Positions 11,689 to 20,640 of a DNA stretch of 64,000 bases are shown in pieces. Every line of letters starts with the position of its first letter. Positions within the stretch are counted from its first letter, which is position 1. The position numbers and the translations under genes are program-made. Location: assembly GCA_964017155.1 (NCBI GenBank), contig OZ024856.1, positions 6,809,813 through 6,873,812 on the forward strand, given 5' to 3'. The notes below the pieces were generated by a model. It ran no database searches, had not been told where the DNA came from, and saw nothing but the letters and a program-made list of their open reading frames with translations. This DNA is from Oasisia sp. SBJ-2009 (lineage: Eukaryota > Annelida > Polychaeta > Sabellida > Siboglinidae).

Positions 11689-11918
11689 TGTGTGTGTGTA
11701 GTTTATATTTTACATTAGTTCATGACAAAATGATTGATGATATGATAACTATGACGCAAGTTTCCAACGACAAAGCTACAAGACCACACGTACGTGTCCA
11801 CCCACGCCTCCTTTCTTCATCGCTTCGATGTCGTCCCTCGAGAGCTTCTGGTTGCCGCTTCCATCCACCAGGTTGCGATTGTCCTTCTCCGGGTTCTCCA
11901 AACTGTCCCCATTGTCCC
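3067..11918 (-). CDS. TRMT6: tRNA (adenine(58)-N(1))-methyltransferase non-catalytic subunit TRM6, N-terminus missing
   Basis: TRM6 pairs with catalytic TRMT61A to make m1A58 in the tRNA T-loop, chiefly in the nucleus; it binds tRNA but does not itself methylate. Ten minus-strand exons are visible: 11918-11794, 11009-10918, 10327-10244, 9951-9827, 8819-8774, 8329-7945, 6725-6640, 6053-5951, 4986-4900 and 3177-3067. They sum to 1,244 nt and every junction keeps phase, giving 413 residues and a TAG stop. Diagnostic blocks in family order are DNRNLVDG, IVEQLIENSATF, DFAQEKYIKKKKKK, DSLAQIL, VMETCLGLVLGAVMERM, LIVASRFHPTP, YVAPSRPLVVFCQ, TETWLREYQVLP and MSGTGGYLL. The first visible exon starts in phase 1, so an upstream exon must supply roughly 80 residues; none was recognised to its right. 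Two introns use GC donors. The acidic central linker is expanded by a DPTG repeat. Family identity is very secure; expression cannot be judged. Confidence 0.93.
3178..4266. repeat. 18-bp minisatellite, about 60 copies, in the last TRMT6 intron
   Basis: The plus-strand unit is ACACAAGACACTGTACAG with point variants (CACATGG, TTCAGGC, CAAACAC) that recur in register and show local higher-order blocks. The unit has no stop in several frames, which creates spurious open frames up to 398 codons on both strands. On the minus strand each unit ends CTGTACAG, acceptor-like; the unit nearest the exon (CTACAG) is the true acceptor. Confidence 0.95.
4900..4986 (-). CDS. TRMT6: TRMT6 exon: PLLDCYMKLKKRGG...TETWLREYQ
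   Basis: Exactly 29 codons between CATCCAG and TATCAG/GTATGA. It reads PLLDCYMKLKKRGGVVLL then KLTETWLREYQ, collinear with the C-terminal domain of vertebrate TRMT6. Confidence 0.93.
5094..5146. repeat. Compound TA microsatellite
   Basis: Three TA runs separated by TATCCATA, inside a TRMT6 intron. Confidence 0.9.
5470..5762 (+). mobile_element. Possible LINE 3' tail in a TRMT6 intron
   Basis: An AT-rich non-coding stretch ending in GGATAATAAAG, a T run and the repeated heptamer TTGAATC. An AATAAA-like signal followed by a short repeated tail is how truncated LINE copies end. No reverse transcriptase sequence is present, so the call rests on the tail alone. Confidence 0.35.
5855..5950. repeat. 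32-bp tandem repeat, three copies, starting at a TRMT6 GC donor
   Basis: Read on the minus strand, three units begin GCAAGTTTGTTG, GCGAGTTTGTTG and GCGAGTTTGTTG and end CGTGTCACC, CGTGTCACC and CGTGTCGCC. The first base of unit one is the first base of the intron after the LIVASRF exon, so the donor hexamer has been copied with the repeat. Confidence 0.9.
5951..6053 (-). CDS. TRMT6: TRMT6 exon: LIVASRFHPTP, GC donor
   Basis: The acceptor is GTTACAG. The 34 codons read LIVASRFHPTPVVLSLIDYV then APSRPLVVFCQHKE, the strongest signature of the family. The donor is AAAGAG/GCAAGT, a GC-type site; skipping it adds a non-family tail ending in a stop. The 32-bp minisatellite begins at this donor. Confidence 0.93.
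6640..6725 (-). CDS. TRMT6: TRMT6 exon: basic helix leading to DMDG
   Basis: Bounded by TTTTCAG and ATGG/GTGAGG. It encodes EEDRLVKRQLKAKTLHEAK and VILAQRDMDG, equivalent to the charged helix before the LIVASRF motif. Phase 0 in, phase 2 out, matching both neighbours. A further small exon between here and 7,945 is possible but was not seen and is not required by phase. Confidence 0.87.
7945..8329 (-). CDS. TRMT6: TRMT6 exon: acidic linker with DPTG repeat
   Basis: It starts after GACCAG and ends GCA/GTAAGT (phase 0). It encodes PAVDAFSYPDSYKSVIYDMA followed by a Ser/Thr/Asp-rich, probably disordered linker, the least conserved part of TRM6. An ATG at 8,340 upstream of the acceptor opens a longer frame, but joining at 8,329 restores the expected PSR-PAVDAF sequence. 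Four DPTG tetrapeptides come from a 12-bp repeat at 8,095-8,142. Confidence 0.87.
8095..8142. repeat. 12-bp coding repeat, four copies
   Basis: The plus-strand unit ACCAGTGGGGTC is repeated perfectly and encodes DPTG four times on the minus strand within the TRMT6 linker exon. The 12-bp period preserves frame. Confidence 0.95.
8774..8819 (-). CDS. TRMT6: TRMT6 exon: 46-nt EGVIINFFTGTAPS
   Basis: A short exon between TTTCAG and CCAG/GTGAGG. It joins the MERMA exon through a glycine codon, giving MERMAGEGVIINFFTG, which aligns with the MERMGGFGSIIQLYPG region of vertebrate TRMT6. It ends with AG, completed to arginine by the next exon. Confidence 0.9.
9239..9876. repeat. 58-bp minisatellite, eleven copies, containing an exon end and its donor
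   Basis: Units start at 9,239 and every 58 bp to 9,819 and are nearly identical; the first and last carry the most differences (GTACAAACC at 9,239; CCTAGCACAAG in both). On the minus strand every unit encodes L-VLGAVMERMAG followed by GTCTGTACAAC, that is the last 12 codons of a TRMT6 exon, the splice donor and the first bases of the intron. The right-most unit is the exon proper. Confidence 0.95.
9827..9951 (-). CDS. TRMT6: TRMT6 exon: DSLAQIL...METCLGLVLGAVMERMA
   Basis: The acceptor is TTTGCAG. The exon encodes NLRVDSLAQILNEANVRA then NKLIVMETCLGLVLGAVMERMA, the Rossmann-like core of TRM6. The donor GCCG/GTCTGT lies in the first unit of the 58-bp minisatellite. Reading on past it gives GLYN then a stop, so only this proximal donor among eleven near-identical ones yields the full protein. 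Confidence 0.9.
10244..10327 (-). CDS. TRMT6: TRMT6 exon: FTVLRPTTRLLAEMYF, GC donor
   Basis: It begins G/TAC after TTCAG and encodes YLPVFTVLRPTTRLLAEMYF and NKGPLKI. The only donor that restores frame into the next exon is the GC-type TTTG/GCAAGT at 10,243; the joined codon is TGC. GCAAGT is the consensus for GC-AG introns. Confidence 0.88.
10918..11009 (-). CDS. TRMT6: TRMT6 exon: IVEQLIENSATF and lysine tract
   Basis: It is bounded by TTTCAG and AA/GTAAAC. It encodes NIVEQLIENSATFSKKTDFAQ... and a run of lysines, collinear with vertebrate TRMT6. It ends with two bases that the next exon completes to lysine. Confidence 0.92.
11621..11699. repeat. TG/TGCG microsatellite
   Basis: A (TG)n run, then TGCG tetranucleotides, then (TG)n. 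It lies in the TRMT6 intron between 11,010 and 11,793 and is responsible for the VCVCVC and RACVRACV open-frame artefacts. Confidence 0.95.
11794..11918 (-). CDS. TRMT6: TRMT6 exon: DNRN and QKLSRDDIEAM segment
   Basis: The acceptor is TTTGCAG and the donor is CAC/GTACGT. The exon starts with two bases finishing a codon and ends in phase 0. The segment KDNRNLVDG...QKLSRDDIEAMKKGG matches the conserved region just after the N-terminal beta domain of TRM6 proteins. Confidence 0.9.
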
Positions 11919-12340
11919 CTGCAAACATGACATCATGACATGCATGCGTGTTCGTGTGTAAATGTGTGTATTTTGTAATGTCCATTTTATCAACTATTAC
12001 CAACTACCATTTGTGTTGGTGACATGGCAGCTCCATGCACCGTATCCACTCAACATGTGTTTAAAATAAAACATACATTGTTCATGCCTGTACGTTTGTT
12101 TTCCTGACATTGGGAACTGTTAACAACAGTAAATTCCAATGCACTCATCCTAACATTTGGAAACTATAACAAATCAATACACATCAAATGCACTGGAATA
12201 TCCAGACTGACATTATCAACAGCACTGCACCAGTAAGAGTATGGCTTCAGATAACCACACCGTTTAACAGACTGTATATGACCTGGGCGCCAATATACAC
12301 TCAACCAAGAGTTTCCTTCCTTGTCAATGGAGTGACCAGG
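11919..12340. other. Upstream side of TRMT6, missing first exons not found
   Basis: The TRMT6 frame requires a preceding exon ending in phase 1 that encodes the N-terminal domain. No stretch here or on the minus strand to about 14.6 kb resembles that domain. Nothing else is recognised. Confidence 0.4.
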
Positions 12341-12359
12341 AGCAAGAAGACTAGGGCAA

Positions 12360-12738
12360 GAAGACTAACTCCACCCTCCTAGATACAGACGAAAAACCTG
12401 AAGATCTATGCCAACGACTAGTTGCATTCATTGAAGACAATCTACTTAATGTTGACAACAATATATCCCATCACGGCGAACATCCAGCTGAAGATGAGGA
12501 ACTATCAGCAACTATGAAAAATTTCATAGGACTGGCGTGGTTACGTTTACTCGAACCGGAACGGAATTTGTGCTTGCCAGAAATCACTCCTCAGGGATGT
12601 TCATTCCACTGGACACAAGCCATCTGGCGCAAGATGCAAGAAATCGGCCAGACAGTGGCCTACCACCAATACTTGGGAACGCGAGAAGGCTTACTCACCC
12701 TGCCACACGTCACACATGAAGATATTGCATGCCTGTAA
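12360..12738 (+). pseudogene. MULE (Mutator-like) transposase fragment
   Basis: The open frame up to the TAA at 12,736-12,738 contains GCSFHWTQAIWRKMQEIGQ, then Y...YL and LLTLPHVTHEDI. A GCxFHxxQAxxRKxQ motif followed by LxxLPxxxxxxI is the segment after the catalytic domain in MULE transposases carried by many animals. Upstream, an acidic stretch with EDNLLNVDNN is open in another frame and may be displaced. The DDE core is absent, so this is a relic. Confidence 0.6.
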
Positions 12739-13274
12739 TCAGTTGAGCAACCACTGACCAACTGACATAGTTGTTTGAGTACATCACAACAACATGGGTT
12801 GAGAGTGCCCTGTGGCGACCCAGTAGCGGAAACCTGAGTAAAACGGGATACTCGGGTAATGTGGGAAATCATTATATGCAAACAATAGTGATGCCACAAA
12901 GCGTATATTCGCTTCCAACTAGCGTAGCGGCATGTGCTGACTACTATACAAACCAGTTGGTATGCAATTCTACGCGTAGATTGGAACAATTATAAATAAT
13001 GCTTAGCTTTGATCCCTTGCTAAATTGAATTTTTGACGATCCGTCTAAGTTTGCTAAATAACAACCTGTCATATTTCAACATTGAATGTCATGAAGATGT
13101 AGTATTATTTTATGAATGTTTCAGCGTACGATACTTTTTCGTGAGAGTGAGCGATAATTAATGTATCACAGTTTGACAAAACCATGCCTATGCAAAGTGT
13201 TATATACTAATGCAGGCAAAATGGGATCGTCATGTTTTGCCCAGACATGATACCTGTTTAATGACCAATGGAAA

Positions 13275-13545
13275 TTTCCCCCAGACCCGGAGCTGCACTC
13301 CTGCAAGGACCCCCAGGAGAAGCTGTTACAGATCCTGCAAGCCCCTGCTGAGGCCAAGGCCCCCACCCAGAGAGGTTAAAGTTCGCGGAGTACTTCGGGT
13401 ATGTTTTTCAGAACCAGCCCCAGTCCATCTACCACGATGTAAAGAAGGCCATATTTGTATATATCCATATCTGTATAACGCTGAGAAGCAGGCAGATCTG
13501 GACGCAGGAAAATCAGCACCAGCAAAGATCGATGGCTCCAGCTCA
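13275..13545 (+). pseudogene. Coding-like relic, possibly a BESS-type transposon protein
   Basis: Successive frames read LHSCKDPQEKLLQILQAPAE, KFAEYFGYVFQNQPQSIYHD then VKKAIF, and, after a frameshift, LYNAEKQADLDAG. A F-xYV----I--A pattern resembles the BESS motif found at the end of some harbinger-associated proteins. At least two frameshifts are needed. I do not recognise it with certainty. Confidence 0.25.
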
Positions 13546-13547
13546 GT

Positions 13548-13604
13548 TGGTGTGGCAATCACCATCCGCCAGGTGCAAGGAGCAGGTTGCTGACAGACGA
13601 GCTT
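13548..13604 (+). mobile_element. Small Merlin transposase fragment
   Basis: The frame SPSARCKEQVADRRA, then stop, matches TPSTRHKELVADRRT in the larger Merlin relics at 18.9 and 20.1 kb. The nucleotide match begins at CCATCCGCCAG. Confidence 0.45.
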
Positions 13605-14663
13605 GACACTGTCACTGCTGTCAATAATCCATTGAATGCTGAAGTCTGACTTGATTATACACAGCGACCAGTGGACTGCGTAATGCAAGTTTCAACACAA
13701 TGTGAACTACACACATACCTGTGTCAGTCAGTAAGGCTGACTCTGAGATACACTGTATGACTTGTTTACTCTTGACCGTTGGACATATGAAATAAACAGT
13801 TGTGTTCATGTCACAACATTCCGAACCACTGTAAACTTGATGACAGCAATGTAAAAGACCTGACTACGGCAGTCATATCACTACAACATTTGAACGTAAT
13901 TTAACACATCCATAGAAACTCACACAACAACCTTCTGACAATGTCTGACAACATGTCCAGGGTTCTTTATAACACACAGACTTTCCCCCTTCCGTAGTTA
14001 ATTACCCTATATCATGTGCATTCATGTAATTGTGATGCTGTACAACTGATGCTGTCTACTAAATAACAATCTTCCATGTATGTGTGACAAGTGTTTGTAG
14101 TACGCTATGACAGATGTGAGAGTCTCTCACGTACACTGTCATGTTTGTCTACTTGTGAGTGTTGGACATTTGAAATAAACAATTGTCGTAATATCGCAAC
14201 ATCCTGAACCGCTGTGAACTTGACGACAACGATGTTACCAAAGCGTATGCATATGTTTTAACATACTCAATATCAGTGATTAAACAACATCATGTCTCAT
14301 TCATTTAGTTGTTGATCAGTTAATTAATATTTTGTTTACTACACATTTTTTCTACAGTAATCTGTTGTAATGACATGACAAAGTCTTCCAGAGGAACTCT
14401 GCTGTCGTCACTGGTTGAACTGTTGGTTGCAGGTGACACACCTTGTTGAGGGCGGCTGACTGAGACACACAGAGGGTGTCGTACACGGACAACACAGTCA
14501 GCCAACGACACGAGTTGACAACGAGAGACAGCCCTGGACAGATTTAATTGTACAGATTTTCTCCCTTCCTGGGTAATTACCTCATATCCTCTGCCATTCA
14601 TGTAATTGCTAATATTTTGTGTCAACATTTTAATGACAGAAACCTGTTGTAGTCACATGACAG

Positions 14664-14745
14664 AGAAGACTTAGATGTGGACATAAAACAAGAGGATGAT
14701 GTGGTGATGATCTCACAAGTGCCAAGTTACGACAGTTGTATGAGG
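14664..14745 (+). CDS. Candidate exon, EDLDVDIKQEDD type
   Basis: It lies between ACATGACAG and AGG/GTGAGT. It reads EDLDVDIKQEDDVVMISQVP then SYDSCMR with no stop. Similar sequence at 18,108 and 21,740 kept the frame and the SCMR end before a donor, which supports coding. The function is unknown; the segment is acidic. Out-phase is 0 here but 2 in the third copy, so one copy gained or lost a base. Confidence 0.45.
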
Positions 14746-15163
14746 GTGAGTTTGAAATACAATGTCTAGTTTGTTTACTTGTGAGAGTTGGACTTTTGAA
14801 ATATTACAGTTCTGTTCATATCACAACAGCCTGAACCACTGTTGAGTTGACTGCGACAATGTAACGAACTTGACGCAGTAGTCACATTACATCAACATTT
14901 GAAGAAATTAGTTTACTGAAGTCGTGTCTTGTAGGGTCGACTGGCAATGATAGTCGGGACAGTCGATGTACACAGACGACACTGACACCTGACAGTGTCA
15001 GTTGACAGACCTAGGGAAGGCCCTGGTCTGACTGAAGACAGGTTTTAATGTCACATTCAAAGGTAATCCTGGGTAATTACCTGATATCATGTGTCATTCA
15101 TGTAATTGTTAATATTTTGTATAACATTTTTAATGACAGTAATCTGTTGTAGTCACATGACAG

Positions 15164-15484
15164 AGTGTTCACAAGGAACTTTTCACTTGTCACAGAAGGA
15201 GCTGTTGGTTGCAGGCTGGGGACCAACTGGGTAACAGAGACTGGGGTGGAAGACAGTGGGGCCCCCAGGGGGTATGACACGATGGGGGATAGATCTCACA
15301 CATACGCTCCAATTGCCAACACCTGTGCAAATATCTTGCATCTGCCAGTGTTGCCTGAATATCAGGTGTTCAAAGAACGAAGCACAGTTGCACTGGAACT
15401 GGACAGGAACAACTTCACTGGCGCAGCGACATCGTCTGCTCTGGCGGAGTGCGTCAGTCAAGCCACCAGGCTGAAGGAATTAAG
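15164..15484 (+). CDS. Candidate LRR-containing exon of an NLR-like gene
   Basis: It is open for 107 codons from the acceptor CATGACAG to AATTAAG/GCGAGT. The first part includes GVEDSGAPRGYDTMGD; the last part is VALELDRNNFTGAATSSALA then ECVSQATRLKELR, an NLR-type leucine-rich repeat (LxLxxNxFTGAAxxxALAEC). Phase 2 in and 2 out matches the 87-nt LRR exons downstream. The donor is GC-type and imperfect. This copy has the unexpanded form of the 16-bp motif that became minisatellites at 22.4 and 29.7 kb. Confidence 0.5.
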
Positions 15485-15512
15485 GCGAGTGCACTGTACA
15501 GTGAAGTGACAA

Positions 15513-15653
15513 TGTCTCACGTGTTAACTGAAGATGTTTGTTCAGTCAAACATCTTACTACAGAAGTCACTTCACTACGACATTTTAAGGAGTTAGGAAC
15601 TGAACGAATGACATTTCGCTGGACCTTGTAGAAATCTTTACCGACACATTGAG
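15513..15653 (+). pseudogene. Frameshifted copy of the TSLRHFKELGTE exon
   Basis: It reads LTEDVCSVKHLTTEVTSLRH then FKELGTERMT before a one-base difference from the copy at 17,284 throws the frame. It is followed by GAG/GTAAAT, donor-like. Confidence 0.35.
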
Positions 15654-15659
15654 GTAAAT

Positions 15660-16560
15660 AAATGATTTCTAAGCACCTTTATAAATACTGACAACATGAG
15701 CAGTGCTTCACAAATCAAAAGGTCAATTTTCCAGATACCTTTGAAAGCATGTATTAGGCTTGCTTAGAAAAGTAGGCACTAAAAAGTAAATGCGTAATAA
15801 CGCGTACCCTTTCAACTCCTCCCTCAATTCCATTTTTAGCATCAAAGTTTCACATTAAATTCACAGAAACGCAAACCCACGAACTGTTCGCTGTGATGTG
15901 TTTATTCTGTTGCACAGTTGTATTTCATCATTGTGATATTGACAGAAAACCTGAAACTTAGGTATGACCATGTCGGTTCAAACTTACAGGACTACGCAGC
16001 CTGTAGTGCTACAGAACCTGATCCAGCAAGAGACAGCTCCAATCATGACAATGTATATTGATGAATTTATTATGCAAATGGAGCCAATTATGGTGCAGTG
16101 GACAAAAGCAATTCACATATTGTGTTTTGCTGTCGTGTCTGGCTACGTTGATATAACATGAAGGCAACTGTTTAGTTGCAACAGATGAATACAAGGCAGG
16201 AAATTTGTAATTTAGTGAAACGTTCACAAATTTGGGTTAATAAAGCTCACATAAAAAAGGACTGCCTTAAAACACATTAAATATTGTATCGTCAATGCGG
16301 ATTTGAAATACCACATAAAACACCCTTATATTGCTATGTGTCATTTATAAGTTACTTCGCCTCTTGACATGTTTTATGTTCCAGCAGTGACACATGACAC
16401 ACGCCCCTGGACGACTCGCCCAGTGGAAACTCCCTCAAAGTCCGACTCTCAGGATTTCCTCCACATGTTTCGTGTCAACTTTTTATATAAACTAGTGAGA
16501 TTTTAAAATTACATTGTAAAGATTATTCTCCATATCAACGTCTGTGCATAAAAACACTGC
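15660..16560. other. Spacer, no gene recognised
   Basis: Unique-looking AT-rich sequence between paralogous blocks. Open frames of 65-72 codons overlap on opposite strands at 15,964-16,227 without recognisable motifs or splice context. Confidence 0.4.
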
Positions 16561-17164
16561 TTCATCCGATGTCTACAACCGATGTTGTCTACTGAACACT
16601 AATCTTCCATGTATGTGTGACAAATGTTTGTAGTAAGCTATGACAGATATGAGGGTGAGTCTGAGATACACTGTCTAGTTTGTCTGCTTGTGAGAGTTGG
16701 ACCTTTGTAACAAACAGTTCTGTTCACATCACAACAGCCTGAACTACTGTTAAGTTGACTGAGATGATGTAATGGACTTGACGCAGTATTCACATCACTT
16801 CAACATTTGAAGACATTAGTGTACTGAAGTCGTGTCTTGGTGGGTCGACTGGCAACAATAGTCAGGACAGTCGTGGTACACAGACGACATCAAGAGTTGG
16901 CAGACAAATAAAATGTTTAGTAGTTTGTCTAACATGTTGAGAACATATTTTGATATGTAATTGCCATATTGATTTTTAGTATTCTTTATTCAGGGTAAGT
17001 CTTCCTTCCTGGTTACAATAATGTATTTGTGATAAATTATGGAATAACTGTCGGTGTTCCGAAACCAGTAATTATGATAATACCAATTAATGACCAAATG
17101 TTGATGTTGAGATGTGATATGTGACACATCGACCTGGTGTTGACAGTTTGTTTCATGTTCACAG

Positions 17165-17251
17165 CCTCGACAACAACAACTTCTCTGGCGCGGCGACATC
17201 GACTGCTCTGGCGGAGTGCGTCAGTCAAGCCACATGGCTGAAGAAATTAAG
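17165..17251 (+). CDS. 87-nt LRR exon, donor lost
   Basis: The acceptor is GTTCACAG and the frame is LDNNNFSGAATSTALAECVS then QATWLKKLR. The donor position reads GCGAAT, neither GT nor GCAAGT, so this copy is probably not spliced. It is the only copy with serine in place of threonine in FTG. Confidence 0.5.
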
Positions 17252-17283
17252 GCGAATGCACTGTACAGTGAAGTGACAATGTA

Positions 17284-17423
17284 TCTCGCGTGTTAACTGA
17301 GGATGTTTGTTCAGTCAAACACCTGATTACAGAAGTCACTTCACTACGACATTTTAAGGAGTTAGGAACCGAACAAATGACAGTTGCGCTGGACCTTGTA
17401 GACATCTTTACCAACGCATTGAG
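17284..17423 (+). CDS. Candidate exon, VTSLRHFKELGTEQMTVALD
   Basis: The open segment SRVLTEDVCSVKHLITEVTS then LRHFKELGTEQMTVALDLVD and IFTNALR ends at GAG/GTAGAT. The paralogue at 15,513 preserves the protein but not the frame, which is mild evidence for past coding. Family unknown; spacing after an LRR exon suggests it belongs to the same gene. Confidence 0.35.
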
Positions 17424-18107
17424 GTAGATAATGATTATTCTCAATATCAATGTTTGTGTGTAGAAACAATGCTTAATCCGATGCTGTACAACCGATGCTG
17501 TCTACTAAACAACAATCTTCCATGTATGTGTGACAAATGTACGTAGTACGCTATGACAGATGTGAGGCCGACTCTCAGGTAACTGTCTAGTTTGTCTACT
17601 TGTGAGTGTTGGACATTTGAAATAAACAATTGTCTTCATCCTGAACCGCTGTGAACTTGACGACAACGATGGTACCAAAGCGTATGCATATGTATTAACA
17701 TACTCAACATCGGTGATTATCCAACATCATGTCTCATTCATTTAGTTGTTGATCAATTAATTAATATTTTGTTTATTACACATTTTTTCTACAGTAATCT
17801 GTTGTAATCACATGACAAAGTCTTCCCGAGGAACTCTGCTGACGTCACTGGTGGAACTGTTGGTTGCAGGTGACACACCTTGTTGAGGGCGGCTGACTGA
17901 GACACACAGAGGGTGACGTACACGGACAACACAGACAGCCAACGACACGAGTTGACACCGAGAGACAGCCCTGGACAGATTTAACTGTACAGATTTTCTC
18001 CCTTCCTGGGTAAATACCTTATATCATCTGTCATTCATGTAACTGCTAATATTTTGTGTCAAAATTTTAATGATAGAAACCTGCTGTAGTCACATGACAG
18101 AGTTTAA

Positions 18108-18203
18108 ATGAGGGCCGTAAAAGAAGACTTAGATGTGGATATAAAACGAGAGGATGCTGTGGTCATGATGTCACACTTGCCAAGTTACGACAGTTGTATG
18201 AGG
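18108..18203 (+). CDS. Candidate exon, EDLDVDIKREDA type
   Basis: It reads MRAVKEDLDVDIKREDAVVM then MSHLPSYDSCMR and ends AGG/GTGAGT. An in-frame TAA lies just upstream of the ATG, so here the segment would have to start at 18,108 or be a pseudo-exon. Confidence 0.35.
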
Positions 18204-18729
18204 GTGAGTTTGAAATACACTGCCACGTTTGTTTACTTGTGAGTGTTGGACTTTTGTAATAAATAGTTCTGTTCAGCCTGGACCACTGTTAAGTTGACTG
18301 CAACGATGTAGCGAACTTGACGCAGTGTTCACCTCACATCAGCATTTGAAGCCATTAGCGACTGGCTACGATAGTCGAGACAGCCGGTGTACACAGACGA
18401 CGTTGCGAGCTGGCAGCGAGGTTGCTGTGGAAGTCGTGTGTCTTGGAGGGTCGACTGGCAACGACAGTCGGGACAGTCACTGTACACAGACGACACCAAT
18501 GGCTGGTAGACATAGAGACAGCCCTGGCCCGGCTGATGACATGTTTAATTTGTCTTTGATATGTAATGTTGGCTTACACACAGTTACAGTCTGAAGGCAG
18601 TAGACTATAACATGGGCAGTTGTCTGTTAGCTCTGAGTAAAGCACGTCCCAAGTTTCATATACATTAAGCTGACAGAGGACAGCAAATAACAGAAGCTCC
18701 CTTGACACTGTCAAGACACGTGTGAGTCA

Positions 18730-19017
18730 CATGTCTACCACACCATCAGTGTGGGCTTGTCGTGTCAGCAGCATTTCCAGTGTTTGCATGAGGTCTGTTC
18801 TACGCACCTCGTGAACAATTCTGTCCAGCTGGGTGGACAGAATTTGTACATCCACACTGATGAGCCACTCTTTCAGCATCAGCCAAAACACCACTGTGGA
18901 CAAGCACCGGCACCAGCCCATTGGGTGGTCAACACACTGACAACGCCATCCACCAGACACAAGGAGCTGGTTGCTGACAGACGAACTGTGACACTGTCCA
19001 ATGTCTACCGAACTTAA
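18730..19017 (+). pseudogene. Merlin (IS1595/ISXO2-like) DNA transposon transposase fragment
   Basis: The open frame reads CLHEVCSTHLVNNSVQLGGQ, then HTDEPLFQHQPKHHCGQAPA, HWVV and ELVADRRTVTLSNV. This is the pattern of ISXO2-like transposases: REVC, then an IDESLF-type block with the first catalytic D, a K-H-RG block, WVFG, and PDR-TL. The catalytic D (TDEPLF) survives, but the rest of the DDE domain and the N-terminal zinc finger are missing. It sits between LRR-cluster blocks and is followed closely by an LRR exon. Confidence 0.75.
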
Positions 19018-19148
19018 CGCAGGAGCACTTCAACAGTTGAAGAAACCATTAATTATTATAATAATAACATTTAATGACCAAATGATGATGTTCAGATGTG
19101 ATATGTGACACATCGACCTGGTGTTGACAGTTTGTTTCATGTTCACAG

Positions 19149-19235
19149 CTTCGACAACAACAACTTCACTGGCGCGGCGACATCGACTGCTCTGGCGGAG
19201 TGCGTCAGTCAAGCCACCTGGCTGAAGAAATTAAG
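19149..19235 (+). CDS. 87-nt LRR exon
   Basis: GTTCACAG / C-TTC-GAC ... TTA-AG / GTGAGT. It is phase 2 in and 2 out, so it can be chained with other copies without changing frame. The repeat reads FDNNNFTGAATSTALAECVS then QATWLKKL, the NLR (ribonuclease-inhibitor-like) LRR pattern of 29 residues. Confidence 0.6.
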
Positions 19236-19440
19236 GTGAGTGCACTGTACAGTGAAGTGACAATGTCTCGCGTGTTAACTGAAGATGTTTGTTCAGTCAA
19301 ACACCTGATCAATTACGGAATAACTGTCTAACTGTTCAGAAACCAGTAATTATGATAATACCAATTAATGATCAAATGTTGATGTTGGGATGTGATGTGA
19401 CACATCGACCTGGTGTTGACAGTTTGTTTCATGTTCACAG

Positions 19441-19527
19441 CCTCGACAACAACAACTTCACTGGCGCGGCGACATCGACTGCTCTGGCGGAGTGCGTCAG
19501 TCAAGCCACCTGGCTGAAGAAATTAAG
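19441..19527 (+). CDS. 87-nt LRR exon
   Basis: Same structure as the copy at 19,149, with LDNNNFTG instead of FDNNNFTG, and a GTGAGT donor. Confidence 0.6.
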
Positions 19528-19820
19528 GTGAGTGCACTGTACAGTGACATATAATTTGTGATGGGTAAAATGTTTAGTAGTTTATCTAATGTGTTGGGAA
19601 CATATGTGATATGTAATTGTCATATTGATTTTAAGTATCCTTTATTCAGTGCAAGTCTTCCTTCATGGTTATAATCATGCATTTGTGATCAATTATGGAA
19701 TAACTGTCTGTGTTCAGAAACCAGTAATTATGATAATACCAATTAATGACCAAATGTTGATGTTGAGATGTGATATGTGACACATCAACCTGGTGTTGAC
19801 AGTTTGTTTCATGTTCACAG

Positions 19821-19907
19821 CTTCGACAACAACAACTTCACTGGCGCGGCGACATCGACTGCTCTGGCGGAGTGCGTCAGACAAGCCACCTGGCTGAAGA
19901 AATTAAG
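19821..19907 (+). CDS. 87-nt LRR exon, GC donor
   Basis: Ends TTAAG/GCAAGT, the consensus GC donor. It has one substitution (CGTCAGACAAGCC) unique among the copies. Confidence 0.55.
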
Positions 19908-20013
19908 GCAAGTGCACTGTACAGTGAAGTGACAATGTCTCTCGCTTGTTAACTGAAGATGTTTGTTCAGTCAAACACCTGACTACAGAAATCACTTCAC
20001 ATGTCTACCACAC

Positions 20014-20217
20014 CACAATTCTGTCCAGCTGGGTGGACAGAATTTGTACATCCACACTGATGAGCCATTCTTTCAGCATCAGCCAAAACACCACTGTGGA
20101 CAAGCACCGGCATCAGCCCATTGGGTGGTCAACACACTGACAACGCCATCCACCAGACACAAGGAGCTGGTTGCTGACAGACGAACTGTGACACTGTCCA
20201 ATGTCTACCGAACTTAA
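20014..20217 (+). pseudogene. Second Merlin transposase fragment
   Basis: From the AATTCTGTCCA repeat onward it is nearly identical to the copy at 18,817, including TDEPFF (leucine to phenylalanine) and ADRRTVTLSNV. The HEVCSTHL segment has been deleted. Confidence 0.7.
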
Positions 20218-20348
20218 CGCAGGAGCACTTCAACAGTTGAAGAAACCATTAATTATTATAATAATAACATTTAATGACCAAATGATGATGTTCAGATGTG
20301 ATATGTGACACATCGACCTGGTGTTGACAGTTTGTTTCATGTTCACAG

Positions 20349-20435
20349 CTTCGACAACAACAACTTCACTGGCGCAGCGACATCGACTGCTCTGGCGGAG
20401 TGCGTCAGTCAAGCCACCTGGCTGAAGAAATTAAG
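20349..20435 (+). CDS. 87-nt LRR exon
   Basis: Duplicate of the exon at 19,149 (1,200-bp offset) with a single silent-looking GCGG to GCAG change. GTGAGT donor. Confidence 0.6.
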
Positions 20436-20640
20436 GTGAGTGCACTGTACAGTGAAGTGACAATGTCTCGCGTGTTAACTGAAGATGTTTGTTCAGTCAA
20501 ACACCTGATCAATTATGGAATAACTGTCTAACTGTTCAGAAACCAGTAATTATGATAATACCAATTAATGATCAAATGTTGATGTTGGGATGTGATGTGA
20601 CACATCGACCTGGTGTTGACAGTTTGTTTCATGTTCACAG

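Noticed and set aside
11490..11930. Plus-strand frame of 146 codons with VCVCVCVRACVRAC
   Set aside because: Covers a TG/TGCG microsatellite and the antisense of a TRMT6 exon.
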